64,000 nucleotides of DNA from Bacteroidota bacterium (GCA_016706865.1 JADJIS010000002.1:62001-126000); one strand, 5' to 3'. Shown: positions 13,665 through 23,812, numbered from the stretch's first letter. Notes: generated by a model not told the origin, from the sequence alone. Program-made: numbers and translations.

Positions 13665-16157
13665 TTATATATCCAAACTCACCCCAACCCTCACCCCAAA
13701 ATTCGGTGCCAGCGGATTATTGCGATAGGTAAGGCGCCAGATAGCGTCAACACGAATTAATTTAAAAATGTTTTCTAATCCGATCCCAGCTTCCATGTAT
13801 GGTTTGGTGGGAGAAGAATTTCCGATGAAGAAGGGTTCGGTTTCTTTCAAATAATTGTTTGTTGCCTTATTTGCCTCGGAGAGAGATCCGTATGCCATTT
13901 TAAAAGATGCAACCTCGCGCAATTTTAATCGGTTTATGAGAGGAACCTTATTTAAAAAGAATCCCCAGAAACTATGTGTGATAAATAATTCGGCATAGGT
14001 ATCGTTCACAAATTCGTATTCGTTCATGAGATTAAAGGTGCCGTGATTCATAAAATAGGTTTCGTTTCCGGGAGGAGATTCCAATAATAAAGTTGGAAGT
14101 GTTCCGAATATTTTTCCGGATTTTATTGAGACTGTTGTTCCTCCGATACTTCCCATGGTAAAATAATCTTTGATGGTAAATTCAAAGGTGCGATAATTAA
14201 AATCTCCTTCAAAAAGTCCATCCACTCCCATTTTATAATTAAAAGTGAACACCGGATATTTTGTTCCAATACTATAACGCCGATAATTATCAAATAAAAA
14301 CTTTTCTCTGTACGCAAATCGAAATCCAAAATTGATCTCTGAATTTTGAATATCACTTACTAAAGAATCATGTCCATTGTAATAATAAATATCAAAAAGC
14401 GGATGCATATCCACCGTTGTTAAAGTAATGGAATTAGATAATCCCCAAATCCAATCCTTTTGATAAAACCAGGTGAATTTTTCCTGATCAATTAATTTTT
14501 GAGGAGTTTCTCTTCTGCGATAAATGCCGGATAATAAATTATCCTCACCAAAAGTTACAGCACCACCACTTCCAATATCGAGATCATTTTCGTAATTAAA
14601 TTTAAATTGTTGCCAAGGTTTTTTACTTATCACCAAATTAAATTCTGATCCGTATTTAAATGTGTTATCCTTAAATCCATATGCGAGATATCCACCCAAC
14701 GACATGCGTTTACTTATAAGATCTCCGGTTTTAACTCCCAGGCGCAAGCGCAATCCTTCCACCTCATTTGAACTCAACATATTTGCAAAGGGCCCGATGC
14801 GCACATAACCGAGATTCCAATATCCATACATCAAAGTATTATATATTTCGATCAGCGTGGTAAATGCTTTTATGTTATCTAAACTGTCAATCAGTTCGTA
14901 AACACCCGCTTCGTTATCCGTCAGTAACATCGGACGTTTATCTGCCCAATAACTTTCGTCATTAATTATTACACTGTCGCTGTAAACAATATCGTCTTTA
15001 TAATGAGAAACTTCGGTAAAAATATCGGGATTAAAAATATAATCGGAATAAGTGGAAGTTTTTCGCGCAATAATGGTTGCGGTAGTTTTTCCGGGAGCAA
15101 ATTCCACAATTAATTTATCGTCGGTCATTACCCATAGGGAATCTTTTTTATTATCATATTTCTGATAAAACACTCCGCGTTTATAATAATTAATATTAGC
15201 GGTGCTGTCGAGATTCATCAGCACTTCTTTTACGGCGAACGATCCATCTGCAATCCACATATATCCTTCAAAAACATTTTCCTGTTTTTGTTTGGGATAA
15301 AAATTAATTCGGTAACACCAGTCATCGTCAATAAAAGCGGAATCCACCAAAGCAACCTTATAGAAAAAATTCCAGGAATCACAAACAGGTGGGATAAAAT
15401 TCTTGCTCAGCAAATACCAATAATTGTCGTAGATATTAAATTGTTCGTAATAATTTCCCAATACCTGAGTAATACTTGCATTATTAATTCCCGAAGTGCG
15501 GCTTGCCTGAATTACTTCTTTTTTTGATTTAGGCGTTTTTCTATAATAAAAATCAGAAACCGTTTCCGTAAAAAAGAAAGGTAAAAACGGTGTTTCATCG
15601 CTCACTGTATCAATATGATCGCGCAAAACGTTAAATGCATTCTCCTTAACCGAATTTGCTGTGCCTGCAGTAAGATTACCAATGTCCAATTCAATTTTTG
15701 TATATCCCTTCGATTTATATCCCTCTATATTTTGCTGATCGTTTAGTTTTTTATTTTCAATTACCTTACGCATTAAAACTTTTGCGGGTTCTTCTTTTGG
15801 TTTTATTACCACTTCATTTAAATCAAAATTGTTGGGAATAAGATATACATTATATTGCTGATTAATTTCTTTATTGAGCAATATGGTATCTGTTTTATAT
15901 CCTATAAAAGTAATTATGAGCGTGTCAAAAGGTATGGAAGATTGAATAGAAAATTTCCCGGTTTCATCAGTAGTGGTTCCTTTATGTGCATTTTTTAAAA
16001 AAACATTGGAAAATTGAATGGGTTCGGAAGTGCTTTCATCTTTTACGGATCCTGTAATTGTAATATTCTGAGAATTAAGCAATATTGGAAATGCAATAAA
16101 TAACACCACAAATAAAAGTGATCGATTAAAAATGATATTATATTGCAACAGCAGCAC
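13665..16157 (-). CDS. DUF5686/carboxypeptidase-regulatory-like outer-membrane protein
   Basis: 830 residues. A signal peptide (about 12-30) is followed by a CarboxypepD_reg-like beta-sandwich (ITITGSVKDESTSEPIQFSNV, then GTTTDETGKFSI) at roughly 31-120 and a DUF5686 region rich in beta strands up to the C-terminus, which ends in FGVRVGVSLDI, an aromatic-poor but barrel-like last strand. Such proteins resemble TonB-dependent receptors without a plug and are probably outer-membrane barrels. The frame begins with GTG at 16157 and contains no early ATG, so the exact start (GTG 16157 or TTG 16148) is uncertain. Confidence 0.8.
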   Translation of the reverse strand: MLLLQYNIIFNRSLLFVVLFIAFPILLNSQNITITGSVKDESTSEPIQFSNVFLKNAHKGTTTDETGKFSIQSSIPFDTLIITFIGYKTDTILLNKEINQQYNVYLIPNNFDLNEVVIKPKEEPAKVLMRKVIENKKLNDQQNIEGYKSKGYTKIELDIGNLTAGTANSVKENAFNVLRDHIDTVSDETPFLPFFFTETVSDFYYRKTPKSKKEVIQASRTSGINNASITQVLGNYYEQFNIYDNYWYLLSKNFIPPVCDSWNFFYKVALVDSAFIDDDWCYRINFYPKQKQENVFEGYMWIADGSFAVKEVLMNLDSTANINYYKRGVFYQKYDNKKDSLWVMTDDKLIVEFAPGKTTATIIARKTSTYSDYIFNPDIFTEVSHYKDDIVYSDSVIINDESYWADKRPMLLTDNEAGVYELIDSLDNIKAFTTLIEIYNTLMYGYWNLGYVRIGPFANMLSSNEVEGLRLRLGVKTGDLISKRMSLGGYLAYGFKDNTFKYGSEFNLVISKKPWQQFKFNYENDLDIGSGGAVTFGEDNLLSGIYRRRETPQKLIDQEKFTWFYQKDWIWGLSNSITLTTVDMHPLFDIYYYNGHDSLVSDIQNSEINFGFRFAYREKFLFDNYRRYSIGTKYPVFTFNYKMGVDGLFEGDFNYRTFEFTIKDYFTMGSIGGTTVSIKSGKIFGTLPTLLLESPPGNETYFMNHGTFNLMNEYEFVNDTYAELFITHSFWGFFLNKVPLINRLKLREVASFKMAYGSLSEANKATNNYLKETEPFFIGNSSPTKPYMEAGIGLENIFKLIRVDAIWRLTYRNNPLAPNFGVRVGVSLDI

Positions 16158-16680
16158 GCACGTAATTTTTGTTAAAGTTAATTAATAATGCATTTAGTTG
16201 TAAATGGCGGATGTCACAGACACAAGACACAGTCACAAGACAAAGGACACAGGATACATGACATAGGACTTGACACAGGACATTGGAAATAAGAAATAGG
16301 AAAGAAACGGTGGGGTTTGATTTCCTATACGAAGAAAGTGAGGCTCTCGCTCAAAGCGAGGGTCTCACTAAAGCATCAACCCAAAAATTTCGCAAGAAAT
16401 TTAACTCCTTTCTCCTTTCGAGTATCAAGTATCAGGATATAGGTTGATTAAAATTGAAGAATTTACCTATTGAATTAAGCTTTCATTAGGATGTCAAATT
16501 ATCAATAAATAATGATGTTCCCTTTTTTAACCTTAACCACACCTTCCTTCCCTAGAACCTTAGAACCTTACCCTTCGAATCTTCTCCCTTCTCCCTTCGA
16601 TTCTTCCTAAACCGAATCTTCTCCCTTCTCCCTTCGATTCTTTCATAGATAGTTATATTTGGGGATATAATTTAATATTG
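16158..16680. other. Intergenic stretch with repeats
   Basis: No gene is seen. 16205-16295 has short GACACAGGACA/GACATAGGAC repeats. 16337-16369 is the hairpin AGTGAGGCTCTCGCT/AGCGAGGGTCTCACT. 16381-16420 has a TTTCGCAAGAAATTTAACTCC element also found, degenerate, inside ileS. 16570-16645 repeats the word CTTCTCCCTTCTCCCTTCGAT. Confidence 0.7.
16654..16661 (+). promoter_or_regulatory. -7 promoter element (TATATTTG)
   Basis: An exact TAnnTTTG match 19 bases before the ATG at 16681. Confidence 0.6.
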
Positions 16681-17856
16681 ATGATTGATTTTCGAACAGG
16701 TTTAGTAACCTTAATTTTTACTTTGTCATTTTTGCCAAATAAATGCAAAGGTCAGGCCGCGGAATTTGAGGTGGAATTTTTGGGGCTTTCGGAGGAGGCG
16801 ATCACTGCATTTAACCATGCCACTGACATCTGGAGCAATTATTTAATAAGTGATGTGCCGATAAAAATTGTGGCGCATATGCAGCCATTGTTGCCGGGAC
16901 AACTCGGAATCACCTTTCCCAACGGGGAATTAAATTACGCAGCAGCACCAATTGCAGATGTTTGGTATGCATCCTGTCTGGCAAATGCTATAACCGGCAC
17001 CGATCTGAATGGTGGTTTTGCGGATATTGAGATCTATTTCAGTTCGCTGGCAAATTGGTATTATGGGTTGGATGAAAATCCTGGTCCCACTCAATACGAT
17101 TTTGTTTCCACGGTTTTACATGAGATCTGTCATGGGCTTGGGTTTTTAAGTCTTTCGAACAGATCGGGAACAGTGGGTTCCTTCGGATTGATTGATGCCT
17201 CGGCGTTTGCGCCACTCACAACTACTTTTGTATGGCCTGCTTTGGATACGTTGCCATCGGTTTTTGATGTTTATCTTGAAAATGCAGCGGGAACTATATT
17301 ATCGAGCATTATAAATCCTTCTGCCGAGTTGGGTACTGAATTGATAAGCAATCAGATATTTTTTAACAGTCCCGAAATACTGCTGGAAACCGGCGGTACC
17401 AGACCTAAAATATACGCCCCAGGCACCTTTACACTTGGGTCAAGTCTTTCGCATTGGGACGAGGCCACCTATCCTGTTGGCAACGACAATGAATTTATGA
17501 CTCCCCAGGCGGCGGCCGGTCACGCAGATCATGAACCGGGAATTTTAACGCTCACCGTTTTAGAAGAAATTGGTTGGGAAATTAATTACGATACCGCTAC
17601 CATATCGTTGGAAAATATAAATGAATCGGATATAAAAATATTCCCAAACCCGACACATGATATATTATTTTTTGAAAGAAATGAAATTAATAATTTATCG
17701 ATAAGCATTATTAATACGACCGGCAATATTGTGTATGAAAAAATATTTTTTGATAATATAATTTCTGTTTCGTTAAAAGATCTTGAGCCGGGAATGTATT
17801 TAATTAAATTGCAGGATGATACTGGAATTAGTTATAAGAATGTATTGAAGTTGTAA
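16681..17856 (+). CDS. Secreted zinc metalloprotease-like protein with T9SS sorting domain
   Basis: 391 residues from the ATG at 16681 (a TTG lies directly before it). A signal peptide covers about 1-25. Near residue 155 the motif VLHEICHGLGFLSLSN contains HExxH followed by GLGF, the zinc-site form of extracellular metalloproteases; a third ligand may be in HADHEPGI near residue 280. The last ~75 residues are a T9SS type A domain starting IKIFPNPTHDILFF and ending in ISYKNVLKL. It is predicted to be exported by the type IX system and act outside the cell. The substrate is unknown. Confidence 0.82.
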   Translation: MIDFRTGLVTLIFTLSFLPNKCKGQAAEFEVEFLGLSEEAITAFNHATDIWSNYLISDVPIKIVAHMQPLLPGQLGITFPNGELNYAAAPIADVWYASCLANAITGTDLNGGFADIEIYFSSLANWYYGLDENPGPTQYDFVSTVLHEICHGLGFLSLSNRSGTVGSFGLIDASAFAPLTTTFVWPALDTLPSVFDVYLENAAGTILSSIINPSAELGTELISNQIFFNSPEILLETGGTRPKIYAPGTFTLGSSLSHWDEATYPVGNDNEFMTPQAAAGHADHEPGILTLTVLEEIGWEINYDTATISLENINESDIKIFPNPTHDILFFERNEINNLSISIINTTGNIVYEKIFFDNIISVSLKDLEPGMYLIKLQDDTGISYKNVLKL

Positions 17857-18002
17857 TATTAAAGATTTTTTTTAATTACGTTTTAAATCAAAAATATATG
17901 CTATTTTCAAAATTTTTTTTGCCACAAAGGCACGAAGGCACAAAGGTTTCACAAAGATGACATAGTAAGATATTTTGGAATAAAATAGAAAATAATCACA
18001 AT

Positions 18003-18452
18003 TTGAATATTAAAGAAAAAATATATTCTCATCTGCTCACAACAATAAATGATAAGATATTATCATTAGAAAATATATTAATAGAATTAAAAGAAAGTAT
18101 TTCGAACGAAACAAAAAGTACCGCCGGCGATAAATATGAAACTGCGAGAGCGATGTTACATTTAGAGCAGGAAAATATTTTCAAACAATTGCGAAATGCG
18201 AACGATCAACGGAAGGAATTAGAACTAATTGATATCTCCAAAAATTCTCCCTTCGTTTCCAATGGAAGTTTAATAACAACAGACAAAGATTCCTTTTTCA
18301 TTTCCATTGGATTTGGCAAGGTTGAAATAAACTCCAAAACCATCATTGTTCTTTCTTCAAAATCACCTTTGGGGAAGATTTTTATGGAGAAAAGGGTGGG
18401 TGATGCCTGTTTCTATCTATCACAAACCTATTTTATAACCGCTATAGCCTGA
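18003..18452 (+). CDS. GreA/GreB-like protein
   Basis: 149 residues. The N-terminal half is a helical region with the coiled-coil character of Gre factors. The C-terminal half (about 85-149) resembles the GreA/GreB FKBP-like domain: FISIGFGKVEINSK, SSKSPLGKIFMEKRVGD, and a final hydrophobic strand. Homologues are common in Bacteroidota and are often mislabelled as 3-oxoacyl-ACP synthase. It probably binds RNA polymerase in the secondary channel; whether it has cleavage-factor activity cannot be judged. The only early start is TTG at 18003; no ATG occurs before residue 50. Confidence 0.65.
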   Translation: MNIKEKIYSHLLTTINDKILSLENILIELKESISNETKSTAGDKYETARAMLHLEQENIFKQLRNANDQRKELELIDISKNSPFVSNGSLITTDKDSFFISIGFGKVEINSKTIIVLSSKSPLGKIFMEKRVGDACFYLSQTYFITAIA

Positions 18453-18598
18453 TCAATTTCCATCCATTTCGTCTGGATTTTAGAAAAATTTCGCCTTCTT
18501 CAAAAAAAATTCACCCTTTTTTAGCCCTGAAAATCCGTTAAATGGCCTTTTTAAAACAATATAAATACCTCATAATCAGTTATTTATGTATTTTACAT

Positions 18599-18768
18599 TG
18601 ACAAATGTCATCAAATAAATCGAAATTTCTGTCTTACTGAGGTTGTCGGGATATGTAGAATTTTATAGCTGTAAGAGGTAACGATCTTACAAGGGTTAAA
18701 CAAAGTTCTTCTTAGTTCTCATATTAGAGTCGCTAAACCGCACCAGCTCCTCGGTGCGGTTTTTTTTT
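18599..18768 (+). ncRNA. Candidate small RNA ending in a strong terminator
   Basis: No ORF is present, but there is local structure: TGACA-AA-TGTCA at 18599-18610 (possibly a protein site), a perfect seven-pair hairpin TGTAAGA/TCTTACA at 18670-18691 and the terminator at 18738-18768. The terminator is almost 300 bases past the nearest upstream gene, which suggests it ends a separate transcript. Its 5' end and promoter are not clear. It might instead be a long 3' UTR of the Gre-like gene. Confidence 0.35.
18738..18768 (+). terminator. Strong rho-independent terminator
   Basis: A perfect stem CCGCACC/GGTGCGG with an eight-base loop, followed by nine T. Confidence 0.88.
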
Positions 18769-18823
18769 AATCCAACTTATAGACAGGTTGGAGCGCAGCG
18801 ACTTCCTGTCTATTAGTTGGATT
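18769..18823. repeat. 19-bp inverted repeat, hairpin-forming
   Basis: AATCCAACTTATAGACAGG (18769-18787) and its inverted form at 18805-18823 differ at one position; the 17-base loop is TTGGAGCGCAGCGACTT. It begins exactly after the T-run of the terminator. Confidence 0.85.
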
Positions 18824-18957
18824 TATCCCGAATGGAAAATCATCTAAAACCTTTAGCCTCATTTTTATTTTTCATTTGAAAGAAAATCATCTTCTTATGT
18901 ATTTCTATTTTAAATTTTCTCATTCGGGATCTTTCCATTGTTATCGTACGTTTTTGC

Positions 18958-19905
18958 AGAGTGGCATATAATACCACCCCTATCGGGGTTGTGGTTAATG
19001 TCGATTTCAGATTTTTCTATAATAATGCCACCCCTAACCGGGGTTAAGATCTGCTTTTGTACGAGAAATTCGTCCTTTAGATTACGGACCCTTCACAATA
19101 TTACAATAACACATTTGTTCTTCTATTTACATCAATAAATCTCCCCCGCATGGTTCCTTTAGGAACTATGCGTCATTCGGAGGATAACGTTTCAGGTAGT
19201 TAAATTTTCCACCTCGGGATCTTTTGAATCCACCATAGCATCGTTATTGTAGGGTGGGATATAATGTCACCCCTACCGGGGTTTGTATAAAATCTTTCTT
19301 TTATTTTCTATAATAATGCCACCCCTAGCCGGGGTTAAGATCTGCTTTTGTTCGAGAAATTCGTCCTTTAGATTACGGACCCGTCACAATATTACAATAA
19401 CACATTTGTTCTTCTATTTACATCAATAAATCTCCCCCGCATGGTTCCTTTAGGAACTATGCGTCATTCGGAGGATAACGTTTCAGGTAGTTAAATTTTC
19501 CACCTCGGGATCTTTTGAAGGGTGGGATATAATGTCACCCCTACCGGGGTTTGTATAAAATCTTTCTTTTATTTTCTATAATAATGCCACCCCTACCCGG
19601 GGTTAAGATCTGCTTTTGTTCGAGAAATTCGTCCTTTAGATTACGGACCCGTCACAATATTACAATAACACATTTGTTCCTCTATTTACATCAATAAATC
19701 TCCCCCCGCATGGTTCCTTTAGGAAATATGCGACATTCGGAGGATAAAGTTTCAGGTAGTTAAATTTTGCCATTCGGGATCTTTTGAATCCACCATAACA
19801 TCGTTATTGTAGGGTGGGATATAATGTCACCCCTATCGGGGTTGTGGTTAATGTCGATTTCAGATTTTTCTATAATAATGCCACCCCTACCCGTGGGGTT
19901 AAGTT
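18958..19905. repeat. Tandem array of ~270-295-bp non-coding units
   Basis: Three full units start near 18958, 19251 and 19519 and a partial fourth starts at 19811 (periods about 293, 268, 292). Each has a GGTGGGATATAATG-CACCCCTACCGGGGTT segment, a GCCACCCCTA-CCGGGGTTAAG segment, an ATTCGTCCTTTAGATTACGG segment and a GGTTCCTTTAGGAACTATGC hairpin. Units are more than 90% alike by eye. No protein is conserved across units. Confidence 0.88.
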
Positions 19906-19987
19906 GGATTTTTCGCACGGTAAATTCCTCCCATTGGAAGATCTCTTTAATTCAAAATCATAAATTTATGGAGATACTGTCGGGACA

Positions 19988-20290
19988 ATGCAAAGTATAA
20001 AAACTCCTTCCCGTAACTTCCCGTCCTCCCCGACTTTCCGGCCCTTTCATCCGCTCCACAAAACCTATTTTTGCTCCCAATCAATAACAAAGAATTCAAG
20101 TTATTATCCACCCAAAACTCCTTCCCGTAACTTCCCGCACTTCACGACTTTCCGGCCCTTTCATCCGCACCACAAAAACTATTTTTGATCAATAAGAGAT
20201 CAATCATCCTTCCACTCAAAACTGCTTCGCGAAACTTTGCGCCCTTTGCGGCTTCGCGGCTATTTCATCCGAATTTCAAAAACGGTTTTA
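19988..20290. repeat. Degenerate ~115-bp direct repeats
   Basis: Three successive copies of a pattern AAACTCCTTCCCGTAACTTCCCG ... ACTTTCCGGCCCTTTCATCCG ... CAAAAACTATTTTTG start near 19998, 20112 and 20218, the last more diverged (CTGCTTCGCGAAACTTTGCG). The open frame across the first two is a by-product of the repeat. Confidence 0.7.
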
Positions 20291-20373
20291 TTTTAAATTA
20301 CCAACATCCATAAGAAATTGAAATCTCCCCAACTAAAACTTCTTCGCGGCACACAGCGTCAAAACCAAAGTGC

Positions 20374-21657
20374 CTAAACAATATTCTCTATTAAATCCGG
20401 TACATAAATTTCCACCTTCTCAAACGCCTGCTCTATATCCCAAATAATATCTTCAAAATGTTCCACACCAATGCTTATGCGAACGAGAGAATCGCTAATT
20501 CCCAATCTGTTTTTTTCCTCTAGTGAAACATCTGCATGCGTCATGGAAGCGGGATGTTCGGCAAGTGATTCGGTACTTCCCAGTGAAACTGCGAGTTTAA
20601 TCAGTTTTAAATTATTTAAAAAAGTAAATGCTTCCTTTTCTCCGCCTTTAATTGTAAAACTTATCATTGCACCAAAAGAGGAATATTGTTTTTTCCAGAT
20701 ATTATGTTGAACTGAACCTTCTTCCAGCATCCCGAGATAAAATATTTTTTCTACTTTTTTTTGTTTTTGTAACCATTTTGCAACTTGCATCGCATTGTAT
20801 TCCTGCATTTGCATGCGCGCTTTTAATGTTTCCAAACTGCGCAATAATAACCATGCCGACCATGGTCCCATCATATTACCCATAAAGGTGCGCATTACTT
20901 TTATGCGTCTAATTAATTCTGCACTTCCTAAAACAGCACCGGCAATTACATCACTGTGTCCGCCAATATATTTTGTTGCGGAATAAACAACAAGATCGGC
21001 ACCATGTTGCAATGGGTGACTCCACAATGGTCCCATATAAGTATTATCAACTACCATTGTGACCTTTTTGTTTTGATTGGAAAATTGTTTGCCAATTTCG
21101 CTGCACATTTCAATATCAATTAATGCATTGGTTGGATTTGCAGGAGTTTCAATATAGATCATGTTTAGATTTTCTACTTTTTCTTTTGTGATAAGGTCTA
21201 AAATTTCTTCTTTGGTGTGATGTGCATCAAATACCAATGATTTAATTCCATAAGTAGGTAAAACATGTTTAATAAAATGATCTGTTCCGCCATAAATTGG
21301 AGAACTGTATAAAATAGTATCACCAGGTTTTAAAAATTCTAAAAGGACGGTTGAAATTGCACTCATTCCGCTGGAAAAAACTGTACAAGCTTCAGCTTTA
21401 TCCCACAAGGTTAATCTGTTTTCCAGTATTTCAATATCCGGATTATTTAATCGGGAATAAATTAAACCTTGTTCTTCTCCGGGAAGTGCATCACTTAATC
21501 CATAAGCAACTTCAAAAAAACGTTTACCGGCTTCTGCAGTTTTAAAAACAAAGGTGGACGTTTGAAAAATCGGGCATTTAATTGCTCCTTCGCTCAATTC
21601 CGGTTTATAACCAAAACTCATCATCAAACTTTCAGGATGCATTTTATGATCTTCCAT
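20374..21657 (-). CDS. Cys/Met metabolism PLP-dependent enzyme (cystathionine gamma-synthase family)
   Basis: 427 residues. A fold-type I PLP enzyme: phosphate-binding SSGMSAISTVL near 95, PLP-ring Asp in MVVDNTYMGPLW at 204, and the Schiff-base lysine K229 in VVYSATKYIGGHSDVIAG. C-terminal SLGSTESLAEHPASMTHADV is the family's substrate-side signature. Members catalyse gamma-replacement or gamma-elimination on homoserine esters, cystathionine or methionine; which of these applies cannot be read from the sequence. It is monocistronic. No SAM or cobalamin riboswitch was recognised upstream. Confidence 0.88.
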   Translation of the reverse strand: MEDHKMHPESLMMSFGYKPELSEGAIKCPIFQTSTFVFKTAEAGKRFFEVAYGLSDALPGEEQGLIYSRLNNPDIEILENRLTLWDKAEACTVFSSGMSAISTVLLEFLKPGDTILYSSPIYGGTDHFIKHVLPTYGIKSLVFDAHHTKEEILDLITKEKVENLNMIYIETPANPTNALIDIEMCSEIGKQFSNQNKKVTMVVDNTYMGPLWSHPLQHGADLVVYSATKYIGGHSDVIAGAVLGSAELIRRIKVMRTFMGNMMGPWSAWLLLRSLETLKARMQMQEYNAMQVAKWLQKQKKVEKIFYLGMLEEGSVQHNIWKKQYSSFGAMISFTIKGGEKEAFTFLNNLKLIKLAVSLGSTESLAEHPASMTHADVSLEEKNRLGISDSLVRISIGVEHFEDIIWDIEQAFEKVEIYVPDLIENIV

Positions 21658-21923
21658 AATTATTTCTTTTTTGTAAAAATAGAATTATTAATAACAGCTT
21701 ATTGTGATTTAAATCACTGAGACAGAACAAAAGTTCTTATCTTTTGAATAATTTTTATGCCTTGAGCATATTTATTAAAAAAAAATGGGGAAATATCGCC
21801 ACGAATTACAAAAATTTAATTCTTTCGACGGATTTGCTGCAAATATTTAATCGAAAATAATTCAAGCAGATCTAAAAAAAATGGGGATAGTAATAGGTAA
21901 AATTACATTTGACCGATTAAAAA

Positions 21924-23408
21924 TTAATAAACGATCTTTTCGGTAAGCGATCGTTCTTGTGTAGTTACTCTGATAAAATAGATACCCGGAGAAGGTAATT
22001 GAATCAATTGATTAGTATTTGTTCCTGAAGCAATTACCTCCATTTGATGAATAATATTTCCTTCTCTGTTAATAATTTGAATTAGCGATTTAATTCCAAT
22101 TGCGGAATTAAATTCTATCTGCACAGAGCCATCTTGCGTGGGGTTAGGAAATATATGTAATGTAGTAGATAATAAATTTTCTACAAAAATAATTTCAGAA
22201 TAATTTATTTTACCATCTGCATCTTCTTGCAACAATCTGTAATAATTATTTCCAAATGACGGGGTAAAATGTGTCATGGAGTAATTAATTATTTGGTTGG
22301 AATTTCCACTTGCTTTTAATTTTCCAATGGATGTAAAATCCTTACCATTTGTGGAATGCTCCAGATAAAACCATGCTGCATTAATTTCTGTTTCGGTACT
22401 CCAGCTTAAAACATTTACCTCGTCAACTGCTACACCATGAAAATTAATTAATGTAACAGGAAGCACTAAAGGTTCACAAGATATTGTTGCGCTGCCTCCA
22501 AAAGAAAAAGTAAATCCCTCGTTGGTTGCTAAATAATTATCTATAAATAAATAATATACTTCCCCCGCTAGAACATCGAGATATTTTACAAATTTATCTC
22601 CACCAATACCTTCACTCAGATCAGGTGCGGTCATATTTAGTCCTGTATTTCCATTTGCAGAAGAGTAAGAACAGCGAATGGGCGGTGCGGCAGGTGGACA
22701 AGAAGGTCCGGGGCCCCAAACGGCAAAATCGTAATCATCTGAATTAACAACCGGATCAATTATAAATGTAAGTGTTCCACTTGTTGAAATTATAAAATAA
22801 TACCATGCGCTTTGATGTTCTCCATCTGCTAAACAACCTTTATTTGAAGCATTGAGATCATTAATATCTCCATTACCGGAATTGTTGTCGTCGAATGCAG
22901 TAGTGGTGCAAATTTGTGTTGCAGTAATACAATCCGCATTTTCAAAAACCAACGGCGGATCCCAAGCACAAATTTGAAAAGTTCCGGTTCCGCCTCCGCC
23001 ATAACGCCAGATGCGAAGCCATACAGTGGCACCGGGTGTTAAACCTGTTAAATTCAGAAGCGGCATTAAACCGGGTCCACCATCATCATCGCAAGTAATA
23101 AGAGTAGGAGAAGTGCAAATGCCTTCATACAAAGCCATTGCACAATCGGAAAGAGTTCCTGCAGCAGTTTCTATAACTATTGTTCCCGAGGCGGGAACTG
23201 TTAATGTATACCAAACATCTTTATTGGTATAACTTCCACAACCCGGCCCTGGCACTCCGGCGGTGCTAGTAGCCCCAACTGTTGTTCCGGTTTGTAAAGT
23301 ACAAACAGTATCGATATTTAATGCAGTAGCTCCACATGGATCATCTGATTGCGCTTTTAAGCTCAAACAACTGAAAAAAACACCAACTACTAAAAGTTTG
23401 AACTTCAT
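21924..23408 (-). CDS. Secreted T9SS type A sorting-domain protein
   Basis: 494 residues. The signal peptide covers residues 1-19 (ending SLKAQ). The body has two PPC-like or jelly-roll beta modules rich in Gly, Pro and Cys (DPCGATALNI; AGTLSDCAMALYEG; VWLRIWRYGG), and a segment LPVTLINFHGVAVDEVNVLSW, which often precedes the sorting domain in these proteins. The end is a T9SS domain, IFPNPTQDGSVQIEF ... GIYFIRVTTQERSLTEKIVY. The function is probably adhesive or structural. Its ATG overlaps the stop of the upstream small gene (ATGA), so the two are translationally coupled. Confidence 0.85.
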   Translation of the reverse strand: MKFKLLVVGVFFSCLSLKAQSDDPCGATALNIDTVCTLQTGTTVGATSTAGVPGPGCGSYTNKDVWYTLTVPASGTIVIETAAGTLSDCAMALYEGICTSPTLITCDDDGGPGLMPLLNLTGLTPGATVWLRIWRYGGGGTGTFQICAWDPPLVFENADCITATQICTTTAFDDNNSGNGDINDLNASNKGCLADGEHQSAWYYFIISTSGTLTFIIDPVVNSDDYDFAVWGPGPSCPPAAPPIRCSYSSANGNTGLNMTAPDLSEGIGGDKFVKYLDVLAGEVYYLFIDNYLATNEGFTFSFGGSATISCEPLVLPVTLINFHGVAVDEVNVLSWSTETEINAAWFYLEHSTNGKDFTSIGKLKASGNSNQIINYSMTHFTPSFGNNYYRLLQEDADGKINYSEIIFVENLLSTTLHIFPNPTQDGSVQIEFNSAIGIKSLIQIINREGNIIHQMEVIASGTNTNQLIQLPSPGIYFIRVTTQERSLTEKIVY

Positions 23409-23701
23409 TCGTTTATGGTATTAATGGTTTCATACTTATTAAATATTATTCCTTCATAACCAAATTCCTCCATTTTTTTTTGGAAGGTTTCTTCTGAAAT
23501 ATCTATTGTGGAAATAATAATAAATTCATTGGTAAGTACTTCAAATTCAGCACTTTGATCAAACATATCATACAATTTTTTCGACAATTCCTTATTGACA
23601 TCCAATACCTCGCTTTCGGGCATGGTCAATATATATTTATACTCCTGCGAAAAGAGTGAAGCACTTATCAGGAAAAATAAAAATGTAAAAATAAATTTCA
23701 T
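23405..23701 (-). CDS. Small secreted protein, unknown function
   Basis: 98 residues with a signal peptide (about 1-19, ending SLFSQ) and a mature domain of ~79 residues with alternating strand and helix (YKYILTMPESEVLD, IISTIDISEETFQKKMEEFGYEG), reminiscent of a small ferredoxin-like fold. I do not recognise a family. Four-base overlap with the following T9SS gene suggests a common operon and possibly a common function. Confidence 0.65.
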   Translation of the reverse strand: MKFIFTFLFFLISASLFSQEYKYILTMPESEVLDVNKELSKKLYDMFDQSAEFEVLTNEFIIISTIDISEETFQKKMEEFGYEGIIFNKYETINTINE

Positions 23702-23812
23702 TCAACACCTTTTAAGTGATTAAAAAAAATTCGGTTTATAAAATATTCATCTAAATAAAACCAGAGGAGACAGGCTTTGAAAGTAAAGATAGGTAAATTG
23801 TTAAATTAGTTG

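Noticed and set aside
18958..19905. CRISPR-like array
   Set aside because: Units are ~270-295 bp and similar along their whole length, with no alternation of short repeats and unique spacers.
19988..20188. 66-codon Pro/Phe/Ser-rich ORF that looks like a repeat protein
   Set aside because: The protein repeat simply mirrors a ~115-bp DNA repeat; the third copy is out of register and there is no start signal.
21658..21923. SAM-type riboswitch before the Cys/Met PLP enzyme
   Set aside because: I looked for conserved SAM-I, SAM-II or cobalamin elements on the minus strand and saw none; the stretch is simple AT-rich DNA.
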